A stretch of DNA of 16,662 nucleotides from an uncultured Planctomycetales bacterium (lineage in GTDB: Bacteria; Planctomycetota; Planctomycetia; Pirellulales; Thermoguttaceae): positions 1 to 16,662 of the forward strand of contig CALARR010000293.1 of the NCBI GenBank assembly GCA_937889015.1. Reading direction: 5' to 3'. The notes under the pieces are model-generated. The model was not told the DNA's origin, did no database searches, and worked only from the letters and a program-made list of their open reading frames with translations. Positions 7,401 to 12,729 of this stretch are shown here, in pieces. The position numbers and the translations under genes are program-made. The first letter of the stretch is position 1. The number at the start of each line of letters is the position of its first letter.

Positions 7401-10270
7401 GCGCCCTGAACACGGTGATCTTCGGTTCCACGGCAGCCACGGGGACGACCCTCAGCACGACGCTCGACAACCACTTCAGCGTCAACGCCCTGAAGTTCAC
7501 GGCCAACCCCAGCGGTGTCACGGCGGTGAGCATTGCGCCGGGCAGCCTCGCCACGAGCAGCCTGACCATTGCCCCTGCGTCGGCCAGCGACGGGATCGAG
7601 GTGGCGGACAATGCGGGGGCGATCAGCATTTCGACGGCCGTGGTTCTCGGCGCGTCCCAGACGTGGAGTGTCGCCGGGAGCGGCGCCAACGGCTCTTCGC
7701 TGACGGTGAGCGGCAACATCACGGGCGCGGCCGGCGCCGGGGTGACGAAGACGGGCAACGGCGTGCTGACGCTGAGCGGTCAGAACGCGTACGAGGGAGG
7801 CCTGACGCTGTCGGCGGGCACGCTGAACATCAACAGCGCCACGGCCCTGGGGAGCGGAACGTTCACCATCGGCGACGGTACGACGATCGATAACGGCTCC
7901 GCCGCGGCCATGGTCCTGGCAGCCAACAACGCCCAGATCTGGGAGGGGTCGTTCACGTTTACCGGCACCCGGGCCCTCGATCTGGGCACGGGCGCGGTGA
8001 CACTCGATGCCGACAGCACCGTGACGGTGGGGGCCAACGTGCTTTCGGTGGGCGGCGTCATCAACGACGGAGCGAGCAGCTTCGGACTCACCAAGGCCGG
8101 CGCGGGCACTTTGACGCTTGGCGGCGAGAACACGTTTGACGGCGGCGTGACGCTGTCGGCCGGCACGCTGAACATCAACAGCGCCACGGCCCTGGGGACC
8201 GGAACGTTCACGATTGGCGATGGTACGACGATCAACAACACGTCGGGCGCGGCGGTGGCCCTGTCGACCGACAATCCGCAGTTCTGGAACGGCAGTTTCA
8301 CCTTCACCGGGAGCAATCCGCTCGACCTGGGGAGCGGGGCGGTCTCGCTGAACGCAGCCAGCACCGTGACCGTCAGCAGCTCGACGCTCACGGTGGGCGG
8401 GACCATCAGCAGCGGCACGAACAGCTACAGCCTGACCAAGGCCGGCAGCGGGACCCTGAACCTGTCCAGCGCCTCCACCTTCCTTGGCGACTTTGTGGCC
8501 ACCGCCGGAAACACCAACTTCCAGGGCACCGGCACGACGATGATCCTGGGAAGCCTGCAGATCGCGCGCAACGCGGGCACCACCGCTGGACTTCTCTACA
8601 ACACGGCCGGAGCGACGCTGCGCGTGGGTGACGGCTCGGCAGACGTGATCGAGGTGGGCGTCAATTCGTCTGGGGGGACGTCTAGAGGCGTGCTCGATCT
8701 GCGCGGGCTGGAGTCGTTTGTTGCCGACGTGTCCTACTTCCGCGTGGGCAGCTTGCTGACCGGCGCCGTGTCGGGCGCAGGGGGCACGGTCTACTTTGCG
8801 AAGAACAATTCGATTACGGCCAGCACGGCGTTCACCGTGGGCGACAACGGCGGCGTTGGAGGCGGAGTCTCGGTGCCGTCGACCCTGACGTTTGGCGCCG
8901 GCACCAGCACAGTCAGCACCCCGGCCATGACCATCGGCGGGCGCAAGGGGAACGTGACCACCCTGACGATCGATGCGGGGGGCACGTTGACGCTGAACAA
9001 TGGCGCTGGGCGCACCGACCTGTTGATCGCCGACAACAACATCAGCACGGGCAATAATGCCACGGCAACCGTCGACATGACTGGCGGCACCTTGAATGCG
9101 CTGCTGAACAACCTGATTATTGCGCGCAAGGGCGCCAGCAACGGCACGTCGACAGGCACCTTCACCTTGGGGGCCAGCGACAACGTGGTCGACGCCAATC
9201 GCGTGACGATCGGCACGAGCAGCGCTTCGGCCAACGCGAGCAGCGCCACGCTGAACTTCGGCGGCGGCACATTCGACATCGTCGAGGACGTGTCGATCGG
9301 ACTGCTGAGCAACACCACCGGCACCGCCAGCATCACGGGCACGCTGAACCTGGCGGGCGGGGTGTTCACCGTCGGCGGAAGTATCGTGACCACCAATAGC
9401 AACGCCTCGACCTCGGTGATCAACCTGAACGGCGGAACCCTGGACATGACCGGCGGTTCGATCTCCGTCGATACGTTGAACGTCTACAGCGGCACGCTGA
9501 AGAATGTCGGCCAGTTGTACGACCAGACCGGAACCACGGCCGTCGATCTCGTGAAGACGACCACCGGGACCTTGGTCCTGGAAGGGACCGTGGGCTACAC
9601 GGGCAACACCACGGTCAACGCGGGCGCCGTGCAACTGGCCAACGGCCAGCTCACCGGGGGCGTGATTGTGAACGAAGGCGGCACGCTCAAGGGCAACGGC
9701 GAGATCGGCGGCGGAATCGTCGTCAACAGCGGTGGGCACCTGGCGCCGGGCACCAGTAGCGGAGTGATCCGGGTCCACGGCGACCCGGGATTGGTGCTGA
9801 ACGCCGGTTCCCAGACCGACCTGGAGTTCTTCGCCACCGACGACTACGACCAACTGATCGTGGACGGCAGCGTGGTGCTGAATGGGGGCGACCTGAACCT
9901 GAGCGGCCTGGCGTCGCTGGACTCCAGCGGCGACGCGGTGGTCATGACGATCATCGACAACGACGGAACAAGCGACCTGGTGACCGGCCATTTCAGCACT
10001 GCGTGGACGACGCAAGGCGGGTTTGACTACTCGGACCTCGGCAACGGCTGGTACCTGTACTACAACGTCGAGGGGCTGACGGGGACCGGCGGTCTGCAGG
10101 CCGGAAACAACGTGGTGATCACCAACGTGCCCGAGCCGTCGTCGCTGGCCATGCTGGCCGGGGCGGGGGCGGCGGCGATCTTGCTGTGGCGCCGGCGGCG
10201 GCGTATGCGGAACGCAAGCGAGTCGTCGGACGAGGTGTCACCGGAGTCGTTTGACTTGCTGCTCTATTGA
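1493..10270 (+). CDS. Giant extracellular PATR beta-strand-repeat protein with PEP-CTERM sorting signal (2,925 aa)
   Basis: Probable surface or exported adhesin-like or matrix protein. Starting at ATG 1493 gives a Sec signal peptide (residues 1-27, hydrophobic FLPYTLTLSLAIATSLLS, likely cleavage VHG|D28). A frame-extending TTG at 1460 or GTG at 1490 is possible, but the extra residues precede the signal and contain the only cysteine. A weak GAGG lies 11 bases upstream. About 15 PATR (autotransporter-associated beta-strand) repeats of the type 'TKsGsGtLtLsGxNtYtGxTtinaGtL' start near residues 122, 272, 450, 592, 861, 967, 1121, 1350, 1481, 1626, 1750, 2084, 2199, 2314 and 2686. W-rich modules open both parts: TWDGSTDATWDDPTNWS near residue 32 and YWNGDVGSSWSNYNDGNTNW near 1936. 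Residues about 2400-2660 are a different beta-helix-like block. An end cap (GTLKGNGEIGGGIVVNSGGH) precedes VPEP at 2879-2882, a hydrophobic helix and RRRRRMR. There is no autotransporter beta-barrel, so an exosortase encoded elsewhere should process it. The function is unknown beyond cell-surface structure or adhesion (inference). Confidence 0.93.
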   Translation: MSLRPKFLPYTLTLSLAIATSLLSVHGDVVTWDGSTDATWDDPTNWSTGSKPTAADDVVLPTPVPGATATISLGSGEAANSLSFVDTYTLAGGDLALSSGGVSVAVGESARITSTLTGTAGLSKSGYGILYLGNSANLYTGATTINAGTLVVSDAAALGSDTSAVVVSGTIARPQMGGQLVLGDSSSTGMTFTRDILLSGGGPTGDGVALLSVGNNTLSGTVATSSGTTRLASAYGTTRLGTLAMGSSIWTNLTGNGNWSLTNAIAASTGNLEKAGSGTLVLNGTNLFSGVLRISGGSVRVSSNAALGTSTSASALDLNGGLIEIRTDTPDFASRKVTVNASSTIFVDHAIGSSVLNQTVDFSDLVLGKDRVLTVNGRNGYGVSISGASGVIGLGTGNNGFTNNSSGLLTVDASVWSMSNTTTVRGLTLSGTGNTVITGSILATGLAHTVTKSGTGTVTIEGTASTYTGVTTIQAGNLIIRGFGALGADPGTSTTAVNFSLNSNTTTLTYLGEAGTGAGETTSRAINLAGTTGGARINANQTGTAPTALIFTSDFTATGAGSKTLTLGGNSTLDNEIRGAIVNNGGTNLTSVTKSDDGTWVLSGANEYTGATTVNGGTLKIKDTFSTSSRNVIQDASAIVFNANSATQYAGGTLEYVGADGQASTETLGALTPTAGSGTIKVTPTGSGSASLVFSSLGTVNGASSVNFVVATGGSVTLTGTGATPNMVNAALYYNGADFAYSDGGLLRAPVYGTDSDFATSDAALTASSSNEITGSFSSGAMTINSLKISGSQTLNLTGALQIYTLVSNASGGILQTGGSGAITGTGVTTAGSGALVIRVNEASDVLTLSAPVMSDTTGGLTKTGLGTLIIEGANTQDGATSINEGTVRLSGSGKLSGSSSSTSLAIRQGATLDLNGVSTGTSIDDLNGAGRVTNSSSMAATFQVGNSNGSGVFSGIIEDGTGVVSVTKRGSGNQTWSGLNTYSGVTTIGSTGIVTVTSLANIGEASGIGTGDDTSDATNAASLVFNGTSSSQAFGGLSYNGTASVSTDRLFTLNGSTSGGARIQANGVNNATLVFSNPGALRFGSTAAGKAQGLVLGGSSIGDNLFNLQIVDNGSAATSVYKADSGLWILGNDANSYTGKTTISGGVLQAVDGKSLPTASALVINGGVLETSGTFNRSLGTGAGQVQWTANGNGGFSAAAEKLTVDLGSTPTWGSTANFLGTGNLVLSSSTALSDVELASGFVITPGVAAIPTVTTAANSTTITITTGTTAGLTVGQAISGTNIAAGSTIVAITGDKSFVISQNATAAGTLIAATITAGGVRQVQVNDNPNTNLDYATISGTISGGGSLAKIGSGELFLTGPNTYTGDTRINAGTLRVITLDGSGGSSSVGAASGAVSIGNVTTSGRLNYVGAGETTDRRINLAGTTGSATIDASGYGALELTNVVNAGAGIKTLTLRGYSNDLNEISSSLTDNSGALSITKSDSGTWILSGDNAYSGATTVSNGALGIGSDTALGTGTLTFNNTSGYGAVFASEGDRNLSNAVLMSGTGSIGYFYGAHALTFSTLTEVGSLYLDNYLADGKALTFTGAVTLQDTSIARTMTVRGTGLTVFQGTVQNGGTAAGSLTLAGTSNAAVLRLANTGTANSYTGSTTITRGTLQLGADDQIPDGSGFGNLVMNAGTGAAATLDLNGHSETINGLTATTAGSITIDNSSASAATLTFGGNNQVVTFGSTSGAFAITNSGGGALSITKTGSGAATITNAALTYTGSTSVEGGTLTIHSPLNGTSGLSVTGGTLNLVGGLSAPSSILSVRVDGGSTLNLADGSGMSLASLTSLSLGSGTGTATLGIELGTATTSDLLVTSGTATTANTVRFNVTGLAGFGAGTYDLLTAAGGGLGGASYSLGMMPGGYTYTFTSSPTTVLQLVVAANGSGSVYWNGDVGSSWSNYNDGNTNWSSTLDGTTDFGSNPGALNTVIFGSTAATGTTLSTTLDNHFSVNALKFTANPSGVTAVSIAPGSLATSSLTIAPASASDGIEVADNAGAISISTAVVLGASQTWSVAGSGANGSSLTVSGNITGAAGAGVTKTGNGVLTLSGQNAYEGGLTLSAGTLNINSATALGSGTFTIGDGTTIDNGSAAAMVLAANNAQIWEGSFTFTGTRALDLGTGAVTLDADSTVTVGANVLSVGGVINDGASSFGLTKAGAGTLTLGGENTFDGGVTLSAGTLNINSATALGTGTFTIGDGTTINNTSGAAVALSTDNPQFWNGSFTFTGSNPLDLGSGAVSLNAASTVTVSSSTLTVGGTISSGTNSYSLTKAGSGTLNLSSASTFLGDFVATAGNTNFQGTGTTMILGSLQIARNAGTTAGLLYNTAGATLRVGDGSADVIEVGVNSSGGTSRGVLDLRGLESFVADVSYFRVGSLLTGAVSGAGGTVYFAKNNSITASTAFTVGDNGGVGGGVSVPSTLTFGAGTSTVSTPAMTIGGRKGNVTTLTIDAGGTLTLNNGAGRTDLLIADNNISTGNNATATVDMTGGTLNALLNNLIIARKGASNGTSTGTFTLGASDNVVDANRVTIGTSSASANASSATLNFGGGTFDIVEDVSIGLLSNTTGTASITGTLNLAGGVFTVGGSIVTTNSNASTSVINLNGGTLDMTGGSISVDTLNVYSGTLKNVGQLYDQTGTTAVDLVKTTTGTLVLEGTVGYTGNTTVNAGAVQLANGQLTGGVIVNEGGTLKGNGEIGGGIVVNSGGHLAPGTSSGVIRVHGDPGLVLNAGSQTDLEFFATDDYDQLIVDGSVVLNGGDLNLSGLASLDSSGDAVVMTIIDNDGTSDLVTGHFSTAWTTQGGFDYSDLGNGWYLYYNVEGLTGTGGLQAGNNVVITNVPEPSSLAMLAGAGAAAILLWRRRRRMRNASESSDEVSPESFDLLLY
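7803..8233 (+). repeat. Tandem 345-bp (115-residue) module duplication inside the giant gene
   Basis: The 86 bases at 7803-7888 and at 8148-8233 agree at 81 positions, in frame and exactly 345 bases apart. Both encode LTLSAGTLNINSATALG followed by GTFTIGDGTTI. Four of the five differences are synonymous. Flanking parts of the module (WxGSFTFTG, LDLGxGAVxL, STVTV) are also shared at protein level. A third PATR start (residue 2314) follows after another 115 residues but has diverged. This is a comparatively recent in-frame duplication. Confidence 0.8.
10124..10213 (+). other. PEP-CTERM sorting signal coding region
   Basis: This encodes NVPEPSSLAMLAGAG, a short hydrophobic helix ending LLW, then five Arg, Met and Arg. 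This is the tripartite PEP-CTERM architecture recognised by exosortase: VPEP motif, membrane helix, basic cluster. Unusually, 19 more residues (NASESSDEVSPESFDLLLY) follow the basic cluster. Confidence 0.88.
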
Positions 10271-10274
10271 GCTT

Positions 10275-10384
10275 CTGTTGCGGAGAGCTTTCGCCGAGTC
10301 ATCCTGATCGCAGCGAAGGATCTCGAACCGGGCGGATTCTTCGCTGCGCAGAATGACAGACCTCAACGCGGTTCTCCGCAACAG
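10275..10384. repeat. 110-bp nested palindrome, possible terminator of the giant gene
   Basis: The outer arms are a perfect 12-bp inverted repeat: CTGTTGCGGAGA (10275-10286) and TCTCCGCAACAG (10373-10384). Inside lies a second, imperfect inverted repeat: GTCATCCTGATCGCAGCGAA onward (10298-10321) against the reverse complement of 10336-10357 (GTCATTCTGCGCAGCGAAGA onward). They match at 20 of 22 positions apart from a 2-base bulge. The element starts 5 bases after the giant gene's stop codon. It could act as a strong stem that ends or stabilises the transcript. No T-tract follows, so a mobile palindrome is equally possible. Confidence 0.65.
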
Positions 10385-10391
10385 ATACTCA

Positions 10392-10478
10392 TTAGAGCCG
10401 GTCCCAGAACCTGTTGGCAGCTCAGTCTTGCTGGGCCGCCCGACGTGGCTGGGGTGGTTCTGGGATAGGTTCTTATTG
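10392..10478. repeat. 87-bp MITE-like palindromic element, copy 1
   Basis: This is one of two ungapped copies in the window; the other, at 15260-15346, matches at 77 of 87 positions. Its ends are imperfect inverted repeats. The strongest part is a 14-base stem, CCGGTCCCAGAACC (10398-10411) with GGTTCTGGGATAGG (10456-10469), with 13 of 14 positions paired counting one G-U. Internal CAGC/GCTG pairing (GGCAGCTCAGTCTTGCTGGG) adds a second hairpin. It is too short to encode a protein and lies between genes. Confidence 0.72.
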
Positions 10479-10701
10479 CGTCTCAGGTGAGTAATGCCGT
10501 GAGGCCGACCATCGGGAGGCCGGTTTTCCGGGGCAACGGGCGGCACAGCGACGACATTCCTTTTCTGACACCCGATAGCCCTTCGCTTGCGCTTCAGGCT
10601 TCATGCGGCCACGGGAACGCCGCATTCCGGGGGCAGGATCGCCGGATTTTTGCGGCCGACGGCTGGCACGCATCGCCGTAAGTCGTTACCATCGCGAGGG
10701 A

Positions 10702-10721
10702 GGGTTCGCCTGTGCGGACCC
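10702..10721 (+). promoter_or_regulatory. Leader hairpin before the binding-protein gene
   Basis: GGGTTCGC (10702-10709) pairs with GCGGACCC (10714-10721) over 8 bp with one G-U and a CTGT loop. It ends 12 bases before the AAGGGA ribosome binding site. It could influence translation of the importer. I looked for a cobalamin riboswitch core (GCCACTG-type box and B12 box) in this spacer and did not find one. Confidence 0.3.
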
Positions 10722-10733
10722 GCTTTCGGTCTG

Positions 10734-10739
10734 AAGGGA
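10734..10739 (+). promoter_or_regulatory. Ribosome binding site of the binding-protein gene
   Basis: AAGGGA lies 10 bases before ATG 10750. It supports that start and is one of the clearer Shine-Dalgarno matches in the window. Confidence 0.5.
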
Positions 10740-10749
10740 ACCTCGGGCG

Positions 10750-11667
10750 ATGAGCAGCCGCAGCAAGACCACCTGGATCCTGGCCCTGGCCGTGATCCTG
10801 CTGTTTGCCGGGAGCCATCTGGCCCAGTCGTACTTGGACCAGCCAGCGGTTGGCCCCAGCGATACGTCCACGCCGCAGCGGATCATCTCGCTCGCCCCCA
10901 GTGTGACGGAAGTCCTCTTTGCCCTGGGGCTGGATGATCGGGTGGTGGGAGTCACGCGATTCTGCCAGTACCCGGCCGAGGCGGTCGGCAAACCTCGCGT
11001 GGGCGGTTACTTCGATCCGAACTACGAGGCGATCCTGGCGCTGAAGCCGGACATGGTCTTCACGCTGACGGGCAAGGAGGAGAACCGGCCCGCTTTTGAG
11101 AAGATGGGCCTGCGCTGCGTGGCGTTGTGCCACCTGAACGTGGAGGGCATTCTGGATTCGATTGAGCAGATCGGTCGTATCTGCGATGTGGCGGAGGCGG
11201 CGGACCGCTTGCTAGCGGACTTGAGGGGCCGCATGCGGCAGATCGAACGGCGGACCGCTGGTCTGCGCCGGCCGCGCGTGCTGTTTGCCATCGATCGGCC
11301 GCGCGGGAGCGGCCGATTGGACGACGTGTATATCGCGGGCTCAGACGGGCATGTGGATCGGATGATCGCCATGGCCGGCGGCCAAAACGCCTATCGCGGG
11401 CCGATCCGGTTTCCGATCGTCAGCGCGGAGGGGATTCTGGGGCTCAATCCCGAAGTCCTGATCGACATGGTGCCGAGCCTCGCGGACGATCCGAGCGTGG
11501 CCGCAGCGGCCGCGAAGGACTGGCGGCAATTGCCCCAGGTCGACGCCGTGGCGCACGATCGGGTGCATGTATTGAACGAGAACTTCATCTCGGTGCCCGG
11601 GCCGCGATTCATCCTGGTCGTGGAGAAGCTGGCCCGGCTGATCCATCCCGAGGTGGAGTGGGATTAG
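10750..11667 (+). CDS. ABC importer substrate-binding protein, BtuF/FecB-like (305 aa)
   Basis: Periplasmic binding protein of the helical-backbone class that delivers vitamin B12, ferric siderophores or heme to a BtuC/FecCD permease. An N-terminal hydrophobic segment (TTWILALAVILLFAGSHLAQ, residues 7-26) acts as a signal peptide or membrane anchor. There is no lipobox cysteine. The first lobe has the family hallmark RIISLAPSVTEVLFALGLDD (residues 44-63), then VGVTRFCQYP and VGGYFDPNYEAILALKPDMV. The second lobe includes VLFAIDRPRGSG, MIAMAGGQNAY and LNPEVLIDMV, and ends near the stop with FILVVEKLARLIHP. The length is normal for the family. It is the first gene of a same-strand trio with an ATPase and a permease. 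The N-lobe reads like BtuF, but the substrate cannot be assigned from sequence alone. Confidence 0.9.
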   Translation: MSSRSKTTWILALAVILLFAGSHLAQSYLDQPAVGPSDTSTPQRIISLAPSVTEVLFALGLDDRVVGVTRFCQYPAEAVGKPRVGGYFDPNYEAILALKPDMVFTLTGKEENRPAFEKMGLRCVALCHLNVEGILDSIEQIGRICDVAEAADRLLADLRGRMRQIERRTAGLRRPRVLFAIDRPRGSGRLDDVYIAGSDGHVDRMIAMAGGQNAYRGPIRFPIVSAEGILGLNPEVLIDMVPSLADDPSVAAAAAKDWRQLPQVDAVAHDRVHVLNENFISVPGPRFILVVEKLARLIHPEVEWD

Positions 11668-11862
11668 GAGGGAAGGGGGGATTAGGGATTGGGGATTGGA
11701 TGCACGGAGGCCGCGCGACGGAGAGGGGGAGCACGAGAGGAAGGGCCCGCGGGAATGTCGAATGTCGAATGTCGAATGTCGAATGGCGAATGGCGAATGG
11801 CGGATGGCGGATGGCGGATGGCGGATGGCGAAGGTGCATTGGATGTTTGGCGGTGAGATGTG
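11662..11862 (+). repeat. Heptamer tandem arrays in the binding-protein/ATPase spacer
   Basis: The word GATTAGG covers the stop codon of the binding-protein gene (11662-11668). It recurs as GATTAGG-GATTGGG-GATTGGA at 11680-11700. A separate array at 11754-11830 has 11 perfectly phased 7-base units: AATGTCG four times, AATGGCG three times, GATGGCG four times. Neighbouring blocks differ by one base. The array ends 32 bases before the ATPase start. The rest of the spacer is G/A-rich without other structure. Confidence 0.85.
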
Positions 11863-12657
11863 ATGCCGGACTTTGACTCCCAGCCCGTGATTTCGGTACG
11901 CGACTTCTCGTTCGCCATCGGCGGGAAGGACGTGTTGCGGCAGGTGTCGTTTTGCGTGCAGCGTGGCGAGTACGTGTCGTTGGTGGGTCCGAACGGGGCG
12001 GGCAAGACCACGCTGCTGAAGTGCCTGGATCGCATCCATCGTGGCGGAAGCGGTGAAATGACCGTTTGTGGCCGGCCGCTGGCCGACTACGCGCAGCGCG
12101 AGCTGGCGCGGCACGTGAGCTATGTGCCGCAGCCGGACGGGCGTGTGCCGCCGTTTACGGTGGAGCAGTTTGTGCTGCTGGGCCGCTATCCGTATCTGAG
12201 CCCTTTTTCGGTGATCCGGCGCGAGGATCGGGCAGCGGTGCGTGCGGCGATGCAGCAGACGGGAACCGAGGGCTTTGCCGCGCGATTGCTGCAGACGCTC
12301 AGCGGCGGCGAACGGCAACAGGTGTATATTGCCGCGGCCCTGGCGCAGGGCGCGCCGATCCTGCTGCTGGACGAGCCGGCGGCGTTTCTGGACTATCGCC
12401 ACCAGACAGAAATCCGCAGGCTGTTGCGTGCCGTGAATCGCCAGCAGGGGGTGACCGTCGTGGCCGTGACGCACGACGTGAACACGGCGGCATTGGACAG
12501 CGACCGGGTCGTGGCATTGAACGCGGGGCAGATGGTGTTCTGCGGTACGGGGGCGGAGTTGATGCGGCCGGAAGTCCTGCAACGGATCTACGACACGTCG
12601 TTCCTGCTGGTGCCCCATCCGGAGACGCAACTGCCAACCATCGTGCCGGGGACGTAG
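11863..12657 (+). CDS. ABC importer ATPase, BtuD/FecE-like (264 aa)
   Basis: This is the cytoplasmic ATP-hydrolysing subunit of the importer. Numbering from ATG 11863: Walker A GPNGAGKT (residues 42-49), Q-loop VPQ (88-90), signature LSGGERQQV (146-154), Walker B ILLLDEP (166-172), D-loop FLD, and H-switch THD (His 204). All catalytic elements are intact and the length is usual for the FecE/BtuD/HmuV group. A GTG directly before the ATG (11860) would add one residue; ATG is preferred, with GGTGAG about 6 bases upstream. The C-terminus (ELMRPEVLQRIYDTSFLLVPHPE) matches the tail typical of iron/B12 importer ATPases. The gene lies 195 bases after the binding-protein gene, separated by heptamer arrays, and 72 bases before the permease gene. 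Confidence 0.93.
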   Translation: MPDFDSQPVISVRDFSFAIGGKDVLRQVSFCVQRGEYVSLVGPNGAGKTTLLKCLDRIHRGGSGEMTVCGRPLADYAQRELARHVSYVPQPDGRVPPFTVEQFVLLGRYPYLSPFSVIRREDRAAVRAAMQQTGTEGFAARLLQTLSGGERQQVYIAAALAQGAPILLLDEPAAFLDYRHQTEIRRLLRAVNRQQGVTVVAVTHDVNTAALDSDRVVALNAGQMVFCGTGAELMRPEVLQRIYDTSFLLVPHPETQLPTIVPGT

Positions 12658-12712
12658 CTGTCGGCTGTCGGCTGTCAGCTGTCAGCTATCGGCTATCAGC
12701 GGTCAGCTATCG
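12657..12712 (+). repeat. Heptamer tandem array in the ATPase/permease spacer
   Basis: Eight phased 7-base units fill the spacer: GCTGTCG twice, GCTGTCA twice, GCTATCG, GCTATCA, GCGGTCA, GCTATCG. The first base of the array is the last base of the ATPase stop codon (TAG 12655-12657). The array ends 17 bases before the permease start, leaving only the ribosome-binding region. Confidence 0.85.
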
Positions 12713-12729
12713 GAGTTCGAGGCGATTTG

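Larger units (their letters stand above)
10271..10749. other. Spacer between the giant gene and the importer operon
   Basis: This holds a 110-bp nested palindrome (10275-10384), the first 87-bp MITE-like element (10392-10478), a CCGG-TTTT-CCGG mini-hairpin around 10518-10529, about 170 bases with nothing recognisable, and a leader hairpin (10702-10721) before the ribosome binding site of the binding-protein gene. Open frames here have no recognisable protein content. Confidence 0.55.

Noticed and set aside
7241..10015. Minus-strand open frame of 924 codons antisense to the giant gene
   Set aside because: Same reason: composition mirrors the sense gene and no family, signal peptide or start context supports it.
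10480..10749. Cobalamin riboswitch in front of the BtuF-like gene
   Set aside because: No recognisable core boxes were found on the plus strand; only an 8-bp leader hairpin is evident.
11754..11830. CRISPR array
   Set aside because: Units are 7 bp and contiguous, without spacers. This is a simple tandem array.
11341..12630. Minus-strand open frame of 429 codons across the binding protein, heptamer array and ATPase
   Set aside because: It is antisense to two clear genes, and its middle is the translated heptamer array (repeating HSPFAIRH-type residues).
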